Below are positions 22,891-36,109 of a stretch of DNA of 64,000 bases, one piece after another. The position numbers were made by a program, and so were the translations under genes. Origin of the DNA: Monodelphis domestica (taxonomy: Eukaryota; Chordata; Mammalia; Didelphimorphia; Didelphidae); NCBI RefSeq assembly GCF_027887165.1, contig NC_077232.1, positions 1,843,662 to 1,907,661 of the forward strand, given 5' to 3'. The notes under the pieces were generated by a model. That model had not been told where the DNA came from. It worked only from the letters and a program-made list of their open reading frames with translations, and did not search any database. Position 1 is the stretch's first letter. Each line of letters begins with the position of its first letter.

Positions 22891-23089
22891 GGGGGCAGCT
22901 GGGTGGCTCAGTGGATTGAGAGCCAGGCCTAGAGACAGGAGGTCCTAGGTTTAAAACTGGCCTCAGATGCTTCCCAGCTGTATGACCCTGGGCAAGTCAC
23001 TTGACCCCCATTGCCTAGCCCTTACCACTCTTCTGCCTTGGAGCCAATACACAGTATTGATTCCAAGATGGAAGGTAAGGGTTAAAAAA
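22891..23089 (+). mobile_element. Marsupial tRNA-derived SINE
   Basis: Sense copy from GGGGGCAGCTGGGTGGCTCA to GATGGAAGGTAAGGGTTAAA. No clean target duplication was found. 23090-24830 to its right is unassigned apart from scattered old repeat-like words. Confidence 0.93.
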
Positions 23090-24833
23090 TGGCTGGCTAT
23101 TTCCCTTGGCAAGGTTTACCTACATGTAGAGCATCTACTATTCTTGAATTTGACTTATATCTATCCTACATCCCTCATGCTTCAAGGTGAGATCATTTCC
23201 TTAGGCTCTGGGCTCTAGGGACATGAACATCATTGATCTCCATGGGATCTGTAAAAGGTGATGGGGCAGGACCCATCTTCTTCCCTATCCTCCCCAAAGT
23301 TCTGAAGGTCAGGTAATGAAAGGAGTCCCAATCTCCTCAGATGACCAAGGAAGATGAGAGAATCATTGTTCCCAAGAATAATTTTTGGACAGCTGGGGTC
23401 CCTGGGCTCTCCTTCCTGATTCCGACTGTAGGCATATGAAGCCCAACACAGACCTCATATTAGCTATAAATAATAGAAGAAGAATTTGAATCCAGATCCT
23501 CTGAAATGAGGAGAACTTTTGAAAAGCAGAAGTATCTGAAATTGGAATATACTGAATCATGTTCCAGGGAGTCCTCCAAAAGACTATGAGGGAGGGAGGT
23601 CCTCAATAGCTCCAGCTCATCTCAACTCCATGAACATTTATGAGCCACTTCCGATGGACTGGAATTCACTGAAGGTGCAAATGATCCCTGTTCTACCAGA
23701 GCTTACATGGTGCTGGTTCATGTTACTTGTGTCCGGGCTCAGATACTCACTTGGGTTCTACTGAAGGGACACAGTCCACTTTGCAATGGGTCCCTGAGGT
23801 CCCTCCCAGCTTTGACCTTCTGGGATTTGACAGTGTCAGTTCCAGGGTTCCTACTAGCCCACAGATGTGATCATCTGTGGCATCCTCAAGGGGGAGTATT
23901 GAGTCATTGGCAGGGCTTTGGAGACAGACTGCAGAAATGGCTCTGAGGGCAGAGGGAGCCCTGAGGAGCTGCATGAATGTCTCTGGGGCAAGGTCAGAGA
24001 AATTGGCAAGGGATGGATAGGATTGCAAGAGGACTTAGGAAAAAAGATCCTAAAAGACAGAGCTTTTCCTTTCTTTCTTTCCTACCAGAGAGGGCAGGCA
24101 GGGATGGGGGGTGGTAAAGACTAATAAATGAAGACCCAAAAACTCTCTCTAGGTTTACTTGTCTGGAAAAATGTCTTTCCTTCAAAAGGTCCTCATTCCA
24201 CAGGACCCATTCAGAGTCCAAACTGCAGACTTCCTGAGGTTTAGAAGAGTCAGACAGTATAGAATGTGGCTATGATTGGGGTAAAAGAGAAGGAAACGTC
24301 AGCATAGCTAGGCAGGCCATCACCTTCCTTTCAAGCCCCAGGTAGGTGGCAATTCAGAGAAGGTCAGTGATCTAGGAAGAAAGCAAGAATATCAGCAAAC
24401 CCTGTAAGTGGAGCAATGAAAGGCTCTTTTCTCTCTCTCCAGCCAAAAAACAAATCGGTCCTCACTTACTAACATAAAGCTCAGGAAATTGAAAGAAAAG
24501 CTAGAATGACCAAATATCTCATTCATTGAGATGCCCCCGTCCTAACCCATTAAAAAGCCCAAAATTATTGCCTGGTTTTCCTTTGAGAGCCACCACTGAA
24601 TTGGCTCAAACATGAAATTCTTATTCCCCCAATAATTCCAAATTCTAACTATAATCTGCATCCCAGACAACCAGAACATATCTCTTTTTTAGAAATGGTA
24701 CCTCCCCAAACAACCATAATGGACTTCTCTGCTAGCAGCAATACAATGATACAGGACAATCCTGAGGGACTTATGTAAAAATAATAATGGCAAGTTGCAT
24801 AAATAGATGGGAAAACTATGCCAATACAAGTTC

Positions 24834-24866
24834 AGATACTTTTGATAGATGTAATCAAAAGTATCT
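24834..24866. repeat. Perfect 13-bp inverted repeat
   Basis: AGATACTTTTGAT (24834-24846) and its exact complement (24854-24866) are separated by 7 bases. Possibly the remnant of a small DNA element; no function can be assigned. Confidence 0.6.
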
Positions 24867-24879
24867 TCAGTGATGAAGC

Positions 24880-26284
24880 GAAGTGATGCTCAAATGTGAA
24901 CTTTCCTTCAGGGCCAGGCACAAGGACACTAAAGAAATTCTTATTACAAAAAATAAAATATTTATTTAAATATGTAAGGATTACAAGGATTTATAATTCT
25001 AAAGGATTATAAATCCACCCAAATAAACTCCTTGGTTCCACAAGGAACTACTTCTCCTGTGTTTCACAGGCTACGCTAATCCTCCCTGATCTGACTAACC
25101 CAAATTTATACTATTCTAAATAAAACTACCACTATTATCCTTATAATTCTTAACTTTGCCTTACAGTTATAAAATAACAAAAAGGCTAGTTGGTTGAGTC
25201 TCAACAAGAATCACATTAGGACTCTGAGACTGTTAAGATCAACCATGTGATCTTTTTTTTTTTTTTAAGTGTTAAGAAGTTGTTTTATAAACCTTCCCAG
25301 GAAAATTCATACTTTCAAAAAAGATGAACAAGGAGAAGACAGAAATTAGCATAAAATAATTTATAATGGTCAACTTAGCTGGCATTGATGGGAAAGATGG
25401 ATCTTGCAAAGTGACTTTCTTAGTATAGCCAGGACATTTGCCTTTGTCTTTGTGATAAATCATGTCTAGTGCTTTCCTCATTTCAATTCAACAAACATTC
25501 TTGAAGCACTTCTCTCTTAGAAATGATGCCAAGTAGCTGTTCCAAGGCAGAAGAGTTGTGTGGGCTAGGCAACTGGGGTTAAGTGACTTACTCAGGGTCC
25601 CACAGTTAGAATGCATCTGAGGCCAGATTTGAACTGCAGATTTTCTCTAGACCTGGCTCTTATCTCCTGTGCCCTCCAGCTGCCCCAGGATCAGGAATAG
25701 CAAGCAGCAGTGACAGCAGAAGGAGTTAACAGGAATAGCCTCTGTGAGGGAGAGACCAGGCTACACAGCTCTCCTGGTAGGCAGGTGTAGGCAATGAGCC
25801 TGAGAAGCCTTTGAAGGGTTTTCATGAGGGAGAAGAGAGAAAGAAAAGGGGAGAGGGAAAATCACAGCAGGAGAAGAAATCTGGTTCCTCTAGATCTTAA
25901 TCCCTTTGTGTTTGCCAAAGACCAGATCTTTCTTTGGTCTTCTCAAATATAAACCAATTTATGAAGACAGAAATAGATAGTCAATAGTGTTTCCCAAGTT
26001 GGTAAAAGAAAACACTGAACTCCTTCAGGTCTTTCCCTCAGACAGAGAGAAAGGCAAAGATGTTCCCTCCTCCAGCCCTGAGAGAGAGTCTATGAGAGTG
26101 TGTCTCTGCCCACTGCCAGAGAGGTAACTGACACAGAAAAACAGTTATAACTGTCAACGTTTGAAATGAACACGCTCTCTCATCTCTGCTTCAAACTCCA
26201 GTTCTTTCTCAAGCAGCCACTTTACTTCTTATCTCTAAACCAATAAACCAATACTTTTTTTCCTAATATCATCCTTATACTTAT
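24880..26284. other. LTR-like AT-rich region with a SINE fragment
   Basis: ATAAAATATTTATTTAAATATG and the following blocks resemble 27150-27450, suggesting a shared LTR family, but ends and target duplications were not found. It includes the antisense SINE piece at 25538-25685. No gene seen. Confidence 0.35.
25538..25685 (-). repeat. Partial tRNA-derived SINE
   Basis: TTCCAAGGCAGAAGAGTTG, GACTTACTCAGGGTCCCACA and CCTCCAGCTGCCCC, an antisense diverged copy lacking the tail. Confidence 0.75.
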
Positions 26285-26612
26285 GAGAAAGAAGCTCTCC
26301 ACATCCAGAGAAAGAACTGTGGGAGCAGAAACACAGAAAAAAGTAATTTTCTTGATCACACGGTTTTATGGGAATATGATTGGGGATGTAGACTCTAAAT
26401 GAACACTCTATTGCAAATATAATAATATGGAAATAGATCTGGATCAATGACATATGTAAAACCCAGCGGAATTGCTCATTGGCTATGGGAGGGGGGAGGG
26501 AGGAGGGGAGGGAAAGAACATGATCATGGAACCATGGAAAATATTTTAAACGAAATAAATAAATAAATTTTAAAAAAAGAAAGAAAAAAATTTTAAAGAA
26601 AAAAAAAGAAAT
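26285..26612 (+). repeat. L1 3'-end fragment with A-rich tail
   Basis: CACATCCAGAGAAAGAACTG is the sense form of a block seen antisense in the L1 3' UTRs at 28760, 46170 and 47105. A GGGAGGGGGGAGGGAGG stretch and an AAATAAATAAATAAA tail follow. 26613-28514 is otherwise unassigned, including the LTR-like AT-rich 27150-27450. Confidence 0.65.
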
Positions 26613-28514
26613 GGTGCCTCCCCCAATCTCAGCCCAGGCCCAAAATGAGAGAAGCTTCTCTGGGTGCTCAATAAAAGTACTTTCAGATTTTTCTACCCAT
26701 TAACATCCTAGGAAAGCTGACTCTCCAACCTTCTGCAATTGGAAGCCCAGCTTTAATTCCCTCAGGTCTTGGAAAGTGAAGGGAGAGGTCTTTGGGGGCA
26801 TTTGCATTATAGATAGGATGCATAGTGCCTCCATGAGGAAGGGTCTTCTGGATCACTGTGGCTTATGACTCTGCCCTCTGTCTGATCTCTTCTGGGTGGA
26901 CACCTACGGAGCAGTCTGGGAAAGTCTTGGAGTCCTCAGAACCATGTTTTTAAATGCACACAAAAAATATGGAAGATGGCAAAAGAAAAAGAATTCTATT
27001 GAAACACAGCCAGGGCAAAATGTTTTAGGAACAACTTCCCATATTCCAGGGTGAAGAAATAAATGTCAGTTGAGAGATCGGAACTGAGCTATTTGCTGGT
27101 TATACCTCAGTTACTCTCCTGACTAGACCAGGACACACAATTAGTTTGGAGAGCAAGGGTTGCTATAAAAATATATTTATTTATATAAAATTAGGTATAA
27201 AAAGATAACAAACCAGGAGTCCCTGTCAAACTAAAGCTTCTAAGTTTTCCCATACCCTCTAATTGTACCTCACGGCCCAGTCTTCTGGTCTTCCAAGTTA
27301 CACTCTCTCCTTTCCAACTAACTGTTAAGACCCAAAGGAAACGCTAATCTGACTAATCTATTACTAAGGGAAATTATTAATTATATATCTATGCCTCCCC
27401 TGTAAGCAGATTGGCCCTGGTAGGCCTAAAATGTCTGGGCCTACCCGTTACTTGGCAATGAGAGAAAATCTCAAATTGCCCACAAAGCAAAGGTTTGGTC
27501 TTGACTCAACTGTCTGTCTTCTTGGTGGCTTCTGAAGACACGAACCTGGAAACCTTTTAGGATGATTCAAATCTCTCTCTGACCAAAGATGGTCTGGGAA
27601 AGGAGGCCAAGCTAAGTCTTAAGACCAGCTTAAGATTCTGCTGCCAAAAGGATTTTCCGATACCCAAGAGCGCTCTCTTCTAATATTTTCAGAGACAGCA
27701 TATTGCCTGCACCATTGCACACCGTACGCCATTGTGCATTTTCATTAAATAGTTCCAAATCTCTCGGTCCTTAGCTGTGTACCTCCAACTGGACTTAGGA
27801 CTTTTCCTTCTCTCTGTCCCCTCTATACCTGGCTAAGTTCAAGGGGCAGAAATGTTGCTTCCAGAGCACTCCAAGTCTTGCAAAGAATACATTAGCTGTC
27901 ACCTCCAGTGTCACCTTTGGGTGCCATCTTTCCCTTGAAATGACCCTGCCTTAGCTTTGCCTATATTGTTTTGATTAGATTCATTCAACAATGTTTTAGT
28001 GTTTATTAATGCTCTCTCTTCTTTCATCCTTAATTCTTCCTTTCACAGTAGATATGACAAGGAATCTATTCCATATTCTCATAATTTGCTTATAGTATCA
28101 CCCTGTATATCTAATTCATTTACAAATTTTGACCTTATATTAAGTACATTAAAAACATCCAGATAGCAGAGGAGGAATTTCTTTAGGTATCTAAAAATAA
28201 CTTCTGTATAATCCAACTATTTTTCAGAAATTGTTTCTTGGAACTGTATCTGAAACATTATTTCTTCAGTGGTGAGTTTATCTGGACCTCGTTTATCCAG
28301 ACATCGAGAACATTGGCACGACATTGACAATAGTCACGTTAGGCTTGGTCCCAGCGTGTTCATCTGATCTTGAGAGGAGCTCAGACACTCTAGAAGACAA
28401 AAACCATATTATGTCCCAATCTGACAACTCTAAGATTATGCTGGCTTGAATTTGACTTTCAATTTATCACTTAAAACTCCCCCCTTTTCATATCATGTAC
28501 TAAAGAATCACATT

Positions 28515-28960
28515 TTAATAAGGATATTTTCTTTCTACCACTTACAAATAATAACTCATCGTCCCACATTTTCCTAAGTTATACGATCAAACTTACCCCT
28601 TCCCTTCCTTCTCTTCCCCCTTCTGGTGCTGGAAGGTGATGCAAACTGGGTTACACATGTATTATCATGAAAACATTTGCATATTGTTCATTTTTGTAAA
28701 TGAGTAAACTCATAAAACCCCAACCCCCAAACAGAAATGCTAATCTGCATTTCTGCTCCAACAGTTCTTTCTCTGGAGATGGATGACATTCATTTTCATA
28801 ACTCCCTCTGAATTGTCCCAGATAATTATATTGCTGACAGTAGCTGTCTTCCACAGCTGATCATTCCACACTATTACCGTTACTGCATATAATGTTTTCT
28901 GGGATCTGTTTATTTCATTCTGCATCTATTCATGTAGGTCTTTCCAACTCAAATGAAAAG
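28515..28960 (-). repeat. L1 3'-UTR fragment
   Basis: Antisense CAGTTCTTTCTCTGGAGATG, CCCAGATAATTATATTGCTG and ACTGCATATAATGTTTTCTG parallel the L1 copies at 46150-46370. Confidence 0.65.
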
Positions 28961-29117
28961 TGACAGAAGTACTAGGTAAGAGTTAGGCTTAGATCAACCC
29001 AAACCACGAGATACAGAAATGATCAATTTTGCTCTTCTGAGTCAGTCACTCAGTCAGATGGTTTGGAGGGTTTATGGGCTAGTTATCAAAAGAAGGGAAA
29101 CATGAGTTTTTATTCTT

Positions 29118-29319
29118 TTTTTTTTAAACCCTCACCTTCCGTCTTGGAGTCCATGCTGTGTATTGGCTCCAAGGCAGAAGAGTGGTAAGGGCTAGGCAAT
29201 GGGGGTCAAGTGACTTGCCCAGGGTCACACAGCTAGGAAGTGGCTGAGGCCAGATTTGAACCTGGGACCTCCCGTCTCTAGGCCTGGATCTCAATTCACT
29301 GAGCTACCCAGCTGCCCCA
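29118..29319 (-). mobile_element. Marsupial tRNA-derived SINE
   Basis: Full-length antisense copy with the exact duplication AGTTTTTATTCTT at 29105-29117 and 29320-29332. It forms a head-to-head pair with the next SINE. Confidence 0.95.
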
Positions 29320-29459
29320 AGTTTTTATTCTTAAAAGTATACTTTGATCAAGATTTCTCTATACTAGTCTTGAATGCAATCCATTTAGAATATCAGTAAT
29401 TAATATTGGTAAATACATGCTACTATTATACAACTATTTTGTAAGAAATATTGTTAAAG

Positions 29460-29660
29460 GGGGCAGCTGGGTAGCTCAGTGGATTAAGAGCCAGTCCTAG
29501 AGACGGGAGGTCCTAGGTTCAAATCTGGCCTCAGCCACTTCCTAGCTGTGTGACCCTGGGCAAGTCACTTGACCCCCATTGCCTAGCCCTTACCACTCTT
29601 CTGCCTTGGAGCCAATACACAGTATTGACTCCAAGATGGAAGGTGAGGGTTTAAAAAAAA
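29460..29660 (+). mobile_element. Marsupial tRNA-derived SINE
   Basis: Full-length sense copy with the exact 17-bp duplication AAGAAATATTGTTAAAG at 29443-29459 and 29661-29677. 29678-30359 is unassigned. Confidence 0.95.
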
Positions 29661-30359
29661 AAGAAATATTGTTAAAGACTTCAATAATGTTGCTCTATTG
29701 AGTGGTAAATTACACAACATTTTCTGGGTCTTTTAAAGAAAGGAAAAGAATCTGCAGAGAAAACTTTATCTTGATTTGGAAAAGTGAAAAGTGGTAGCAG
29801 TGAGATACCAAAGTGAAGCGTATGTAAACAGAACATAATATAAGTAAAACTGAATCTGCAGAAATGTTCTATGTAACTTCTGTGAATTATATAACGGATC
29901 TTATTGTAATTTGTATAGACCAGGCCTTTGTAAGCTGTTAACTAGGGCCGGGAGGATTTACACCTCCTCTTCTTTGCCTCAACAGAAGGGATAAAGGACT
30001 GCCAGCTTCCTGCTTTCTGCTCTATGTTATGGACTATTATTTAGTCTTCTGGCCTGTAGACTGCACCCAACTTAAGAAATAAAACATTCAAGGTGGACTT
30101 ATGGGTGTAATAGAAATTGGGACGTCACTGAAATGCAAAATCTCTATTTTAAATTTCACGTCATAGTTTAGAGCTTTACATAACTGCTAGAAACATCTCA
30201 ATGGACTTTGAGGGATTTGCCATTGTGAGTAAGATTAAGAGCAAACAAACAGCACAAACCTCTCTTCTTTTATAGAAAATGATAGACGCCTTCTAGTTAA
30301 GGAAGTGATTTTGCCTATTAAAGAATAAAGAGAATGGCGGTAGTTTGAAATAATTGTTT

Positions 30360-30480
30360 GAGTAGGAAATAATAGTAGCCCTTCCTTGTAGAGTTGTTAT
30401 GAGGACCAAGTGAGAAGAGTTTTGTAAAGCTCTTAGTACAGTGTCTGGCACACAATAGCGCTAAATAAACGCTTCCCTTT
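30360..30480 (+). repeat. MIR-like SINE 3' half
   Basis: GAGTTGTTATGAGGACCAAG, CTTAGTACAGTGTCTGGCAC and GCGCTAAATAAACGC match the MIR 3' region. 30481-31414 is unassigned. Confidence 0.8.
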
Positions 30481-31414
30481 CTGATTCTCTCCTTTTCTTT
30501 CCTTTTTTTCATCTCCTTTCATTTCCTTTCTTTTCTTTTCCTAACTTTCCTCCCTCCTTCCTTCCTTTCTACCTACCTACCTATAGAATAAAGACTTCTT
30601 TGCCACTGAGTCATAGAAAATATAAAAATCCTAAAAAATTGTGTGTGGGTAGGCTGATTATGGAGGATACCTAATAGCAATAATGAGTGGTAAAGTGTAA
30701 TAAGAAATAATAGGTAATAGTGATATATAAAGAACATGTTGCCTCTATTGTAGCAAGAAATTGTGTCGGGTTATATATGCAGTGGCCTCTTCTATTTTTC
30801 CCCTGTAGCACAAGTGAGTCTAATCTTTGGACTAATAGTTCTCACCATTTAATATAATGATTGACAACTAATATAAGGAGGCATGGGTTTGATGATGGCA
30901 CTACTGGCTTGGTCTTTAATTTACCAAGGACTCTCTTTCACGTGTCTCTCCATCATTCTCCTATAGACTAAATCTAGAGGAGGAAGTTGAGCTATGAGGC
31001 AATGGTCAGTGGCGTTCTCTGAGTTCCATTTTGGGTGGAAATTTGGCACTGATGGTTCCATCAAAAGTTTCATACTTGCAACTTTCAGATATATTAATTA
31101 AGAATAGATGCCATATCTCAGTATCACATTCCCCCCCAAACTGACTTCAAACGGAACCAGCTTTCAGTCTTCTTGATGAATTCCTTTTCTTAGTGCCATC
31201 TTTATGTCTGTCCTCTGAAGTGTTTGAGTCCAAATGTGGTAGCCCTGCTGCCTCTGATGGTAGAGTTTGTTACAAAAGTTTTTAACAGATCTTTTGTGAA
31301 CATGAGAGAATAGAATGTAGGTCTGGGAGTCAAGAAGACCCAGACTTAAAAATTTCTTCTTACTCTAGCAAGATGGCTTCATCAGGAAAAGAGTTCGAAA
31401 TATGGGAGGTAGGG

Positions 31415-32374
<960 letters not shown>

Positions 32375-33174
32375 TGATAGTGTTTTCTAGCCTAAATTGT
32401 TACCAGACGGGTACGCTGTACATGCTCCATTTGAAAACTTTACAAAATGCTACTCAAACTTTCTTGTTAGTAACATTTATTCTGTGTTGAAAAATGTTTA
32501 CCAACTTTTTACAAAATGCTCGTCAGAAATCCAGTTTATGCAGGGACATATGACCGAGTCATTCGGTGGTCCTTCTTTGGTCCTGGTGGCTTCTCCTTTG
32601 GTCCCTTCCCCTGGGTTCAAGAATTGTCCTTTCCAATCCAGACGACTATGCCTATTGTGTTGCTCCTATACTCTTCTTCCCATCGGGGTCTGGTAGAATC
32701 ATGCAAAAGAATGTAGAGGATGTACAATGCCTTCTTTCACAAGATGATGAAAAAGGAAATATACATTGCTGGAGAGTCCATGCGTAGCCTAGATCAGTTT
32801 ACTTGCCATCTTTGAGGGGGGAAGAGGGAGGGAAGGAGTGAATTTGAATAGTAAATTGGTAGAAAACATGTTAAAATTTGTATCTACATATAAATGGGAA
32901 AATGACAGTAAAATATTAATGGGAATAAAAGAAGAATATACAGGAAATACTTGGAGCACGAGAACTTTCTTGATCATCTCTAAGTGCAGCTAAACCTCTA
33001 CTCAATAGACTTGCTGCACATGCAGAGATCACAAGCAACTGTCCGGTAGCATATACCATTAATTGACAGAAACCTCTGATTTCTTACCTATTCCATTGAT
33101 GCCTTCTTTTCCCCCAAAGCCAGATGAGATAATACTAGCAAACTATGTAGTAAATTGCTTGGCTCAAATGGCTG

Positions 33175-33412
33175 TTTTCTCATTTTAGTCAGGTCTGACT
33201 CTTTATGACCCCATTTATGGTTTTCTTCACAAAGTTGCTGTTGGTTTGCCATCTTCTTCTCCAGCTCATTATACAGATGAGAAAATGGAAGAAAACAGCG
33301 TTAAGTGACTTAACCAGGGCCACACAGCTATTAATTGTCTGAGTCTGGATTTGAACGCAAGTCCTCCTGATTCCAAACCTGACCCTTTATTTACTTTGCT
33401 ACCTATGACCCT
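33175..33412 (-). repeat. Marsupial CORE-type SINE shared by both duplication copies
   Basis: GTCTGACTCTTTATGACCCC, CTTCTCCAGCTCATTATACA and CCACACAGCTATTAATTGTC. The counterpart lies at 56181-56424, so the insertion predates the duplication. Confidence 0.75.
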
Positions 33413-34318
33413 TGCTGCCCACTTGGCTCAATAGTAGGCATCATCTACATGCTTATTCTATTCCTTGCCTCCTAACTTTGGAGAAGTCTCATATCTTGTA
33501 GGTTTCTCCTTTTGGAAGTTTTTCTATCATTTGTGTCGGCCACATCACTTTAGGGGAGGAGCTGAGGGAGCAACCAATCAATATTAGTTATTAACTGTGT
33601 CGTAAGCCAGGAAAGTTGGGTTGGACAGTTGCCATGGACATCCCTGCTTTGGTGATTGATTGATGCTCCTCATCACATAAGCAATGACAGCAGGAGCCGA
33701 AGCTGCCCTATTGCCATCCTGAGCCTAAAGCTGGTGAAATCAGGGACTGGAAACCACTGACAAGAGAATGAGGTCACTGTTAGTGGAGGATTCATGGGAA
33801 GAATGGATGCTCTTTTGACAGTACAGATGTGTATCCAGAGGAGATTGGGGTACCCTGTGTCCGAGTGCTCAGACACTGTTGGATGATGTTTGTGTATTCT
33901 GGGTGTCTGTGTGGGTGATCGTGGGTCCCTTCTTGCTGATTTGGCTTAATAGGGAATCCTCCGTTATATAACGACCCCCCCCAACCCCCTACAGAGACCT
34001 CATCCAGAACTGGCTCCTGCCAACTGTCAAGGTCAAGGACGGATGGGTAGAGCAGAGCCCCAGAGACCAGAGGACAGAGATTCAGGGAGAATCAGACTGA
34101 TAGGGAGAGCGGCTGCCGAGTCCCGATGGGGACCTTTAGAGACAGAGAATTAGTTCACTTAGCTACTGTGATGGGACCGGAAGGGTGGAAATGAAGGGAG
34201 CAGGAGTGGGTTGAGGCAGGGATAGCAGATCTGGTGGAAGGGAAAGGAGGATTGGGGGCATCCTGTGGAGCGCTAGCAGGTGAAATGAAAACTCCAGGAA
34301 TCTGATCCCGACTCTTCT

Positions 34319-34324
34319 TTTATT
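34319..34324 (-). terminator. Candidate polyadenylation signal of the first MRGPR gene
   Basis: TTTATT on the plus strand reads AATAAA on the minus strand, about 530 bases downstream of the stop codon at 34854. Position only; no transcript evidence. Confidence 0.35.
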
Positions 34325-34534
34325 TAGAGATCAGGAAGCGGAGCGCAGGCCCTTCAGAGAATGGATTTCTCCCCCTGTTACTTGCCAGGATAGATAAAAG
34401 AGTCGCTTGTTAGAAGGGCAACCCCTTGATGTCTAAACCAAGAGGCTCTGAATCTCACTCCCCGTGCCTGGATCCTCCGCCATCTGCGGGGCTTCAGAGG
34501 GCGAGGAGCGTGGGGCATGGGGTCAGGAAGCCCT

Positions 34535-34718
34535 GAATCCAAATACAGGTTCGGAGACTAGCTCTGGAAAGCGAGACAAGTCAATGAACGACTGCCTACC
34601 TCAGTTTCCTGAAATGTAAAGTGATAGTACCTCCTTCCCAAGGACATTGTGAGGACTAAACGAGCCGTTCAGGAAGTGCTTAGTCTAAGGTCTGGCACAC
34701 AGTAGGCATTTAATAAGT
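34535..34718 (+). repeat. MIR-like SINE downstream of the first MRGPR gene
   Basis: CCTCAGTTTCCTGAAATGTA, ACATTGTGAGGACTAAACGA and GTCTGGCACACAGTAGGC. The paralogous copy is at 57505-57690. Confidence 0.8.
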
Positions 34719-34853
34719 CCTTGGTGAACTTGGAGTTCAGCCCTAGACACCAACCCTGGGGACAAGGGAGATCCCAAGTTTCTCCCTGAAGCCGCTGCAG
34801 CTTCGCTGGGGCCGGGGGCTCGTCCCTGCGCTCCCCCGGGGAGCACCTTGTTC

Positions 34854-35789
34854 TCAGCCTCGAGCGGAGGCTTCCGTGGTGTTGGTGTGAAGGCTGTCCC
34901 TCCCCCCACTTTCGGGCTCCTGCGGGCCCCCCAGGGCCCTCTGGAGGACCACCCTGAGCGGCTCCCTCCCCCTTCTCCGCCTTCGGCTGCCCAGGAAGAA
35001 GTAAATGAACGGGTTGGCGCTGCTGTTCACACAGGCCAGGAGCAGGGAGGCCAAGTGATGCCTCGGCTCCAAGCCCGAGAACACGTAGAGGAAGTCGACG
35101 ATCCCCGCAGGCACGCCGCACAGCAGGAACACGAGGACGGTGAGCACCACCAGGAGGTAGAAGCGGGGCGGCTGCCGGCGCCGCGAGCCGCACTGGACCC
35201 GGAGCACCAGCGCCAGGCTGGAAGCGCACAGCAGCGGGGTGAGCAGGAGGAACCACACGAACAGGGCAATGGGGAAGGCAAGGCAGAAGGGCGCGTCGCA
35301 CGTGTAAATACAAAGGCCGCAGTAGATCCCGCAGCAGAGCCCCGCCAGAGCCCAGAGCAGCGCGCACACGGCCGCCGACGTGTGCTTGGGCCGGTGGCAG
35401 CGGTACCAGAGCGGGAAGAGCGCCGACAGACAGCGCTCGGTGCTGATGGCCACCAGCAGGCTCAGGCCCACGTGGTAGAAGAGGAACGTGAACGTGATCA
35501 TCACGTGATCCGTGACGACGTCGTTAAAGGAGCCAATGAATTGCTTCAAGTAGAAGGCGAAGAGGCCGCAGAGGAAGAGGGCGTCGGCCGCGGCCAGGTT
35601 GAGGATGTAGACGGAGAAGGGGCTCCTCGGGATGCGGAAGCCCAGCAGCCACAGGACCAGGCCGTTCCCCAGCAGCCCAACCACCGCGATGCCCATCGTG
35701 AGGATCTGCTTCCAGTCGCCGAATCCATCCCCTCCAGGACCTCCGCAAGGGAAACTCCCGTTTGTCCTCTCCGCTGTGCCGTCAGCCAT
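34854..35789 (-). CDS. Mas-related G-protein-coupled receptor (311 aa)
   Basis: A seven-transmembrane receptor of the MRGPR family, plasma-membrane receptors that in mammals act mainly in sensory neurons and mast cells. Seen: N-glycosylation site N10-G-S; TM1 with GN (N42); TM2 LNLAAAD (D69); TM3 ending STERC (116-120), the family's form of DRY; LFPLWYRCHRPKH in the second intracellular loop; TM6 CGVP (224-227) with Gly in place of the usual toggle Trp; TM7 NSSANPFIY (255-263) with intact NPxxY; and a basic RRRRRGRE stretch starting helix 8. C157 and C169 have the spacing of the MRGPR TM4-TM5 disulfide. The start at 35789 is chosen for its GCCATGG context and the splice acceptor just upstream; the open frame runs 57 codons further but crosses that acceptor. 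Length fits the family. The subfamily is not resolved. Confidence 0.94.
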   Translation of the reverse strand: MADGTAERTNGSFPCGGPGGDGFGDWKQILTMGIAVVGLLGNGLVLWLLGFRIPRSPFSVYILNLAAADALFLCGLFAFYLKQFIGSFNDVVTDHVMITFTFLFYHVGLSLLVAISTERCLSALFPLWYRCHRPKHTSAAVCALLWALAGLCCGIYCGLCIYTCDAPFCLAFPIALFVWFLLLTPLLCASSLALVLRVQCGSRRRQPPRFYLLVVLTVLVFLLCGVPAGIVDFLYVFSGLEPRHHLASLLLACVNSSANPFIYFFLGSRRRRRGREPLRVVLQRALGGPQEPESGGRDSLHTNTTEASARG

Positions 35790-35823
35790 GGCGCCAGGCC
35801 CGAAGCCACGCCTCTCAGACGCC

Positions 35824-35845
35824 CTGAGGACAAGGAAGCACATCA
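35824..35845 (-). promoter_or_regulatory. Splice acceptor 5' of the first MRGPR coding exon
   Basis: On the minus strand, CTTCCTTGTCCTCAG is followed by GGCGTCTGAG, 34 bases before the ATG. The second MRGPR gene has the matching CGTGTCCCCAG / GGTGTCTGAG. MRGPR genes commonly have noncoding 5' exons and one coding exon, so this fixes the exon border and rules out the longer in-frame start. Confidence 0.7.
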
Positions 35846-35954
35846 GGGATTTTCCCACAGCTTTGCTCCAGGCTCTGACATCAGTGTTAAGCCTCCTATT
35901 CACCACTTCCTCCTTCTTGGAGGCAACTAGTTGACTCCCAGAGCCAGAAAAGCA

Positions 35955-36090
35955 TTCCATAAGCCTCAGACACGCTCTGGCTTTGTGACCTTGGGCAAGT
36001 CATATAACATGTATGCCTAAATTTCCACAACTGTAAAATGAGGCTAATAACAGCATCTACCTCACAGGAGGAACAAATGGTAAAGCAGTA
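35955..36090 (+). repeat. MIR-like SINE
   Basis: TTTGTGACCTTGGGCAAGTC and ACTGTAAAATGAGG. A diverged partner lies upstream of the second gene near 59015-59090. Confidence 0.6.
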
Positions 36091-36109
36091 GGGAAGTGCC
36101 TGCCTGACT

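Noticed and set aside
34848..35930. 360-codon plus-strand frame over the first MRGPR
   Set aside because: It is antisense to a clear receptor gene. GC-rich codons leave the opposite strand open, and the Glu/Gln/Arg-rich product has no domain.
35790..35960. 57-codon N-terminal extension of the first MRGPR frame
   Set aside because: It crosses a strong splice acceptor that is conserved in the paralogue. The internal ATG has the better context and gives a normal family length.
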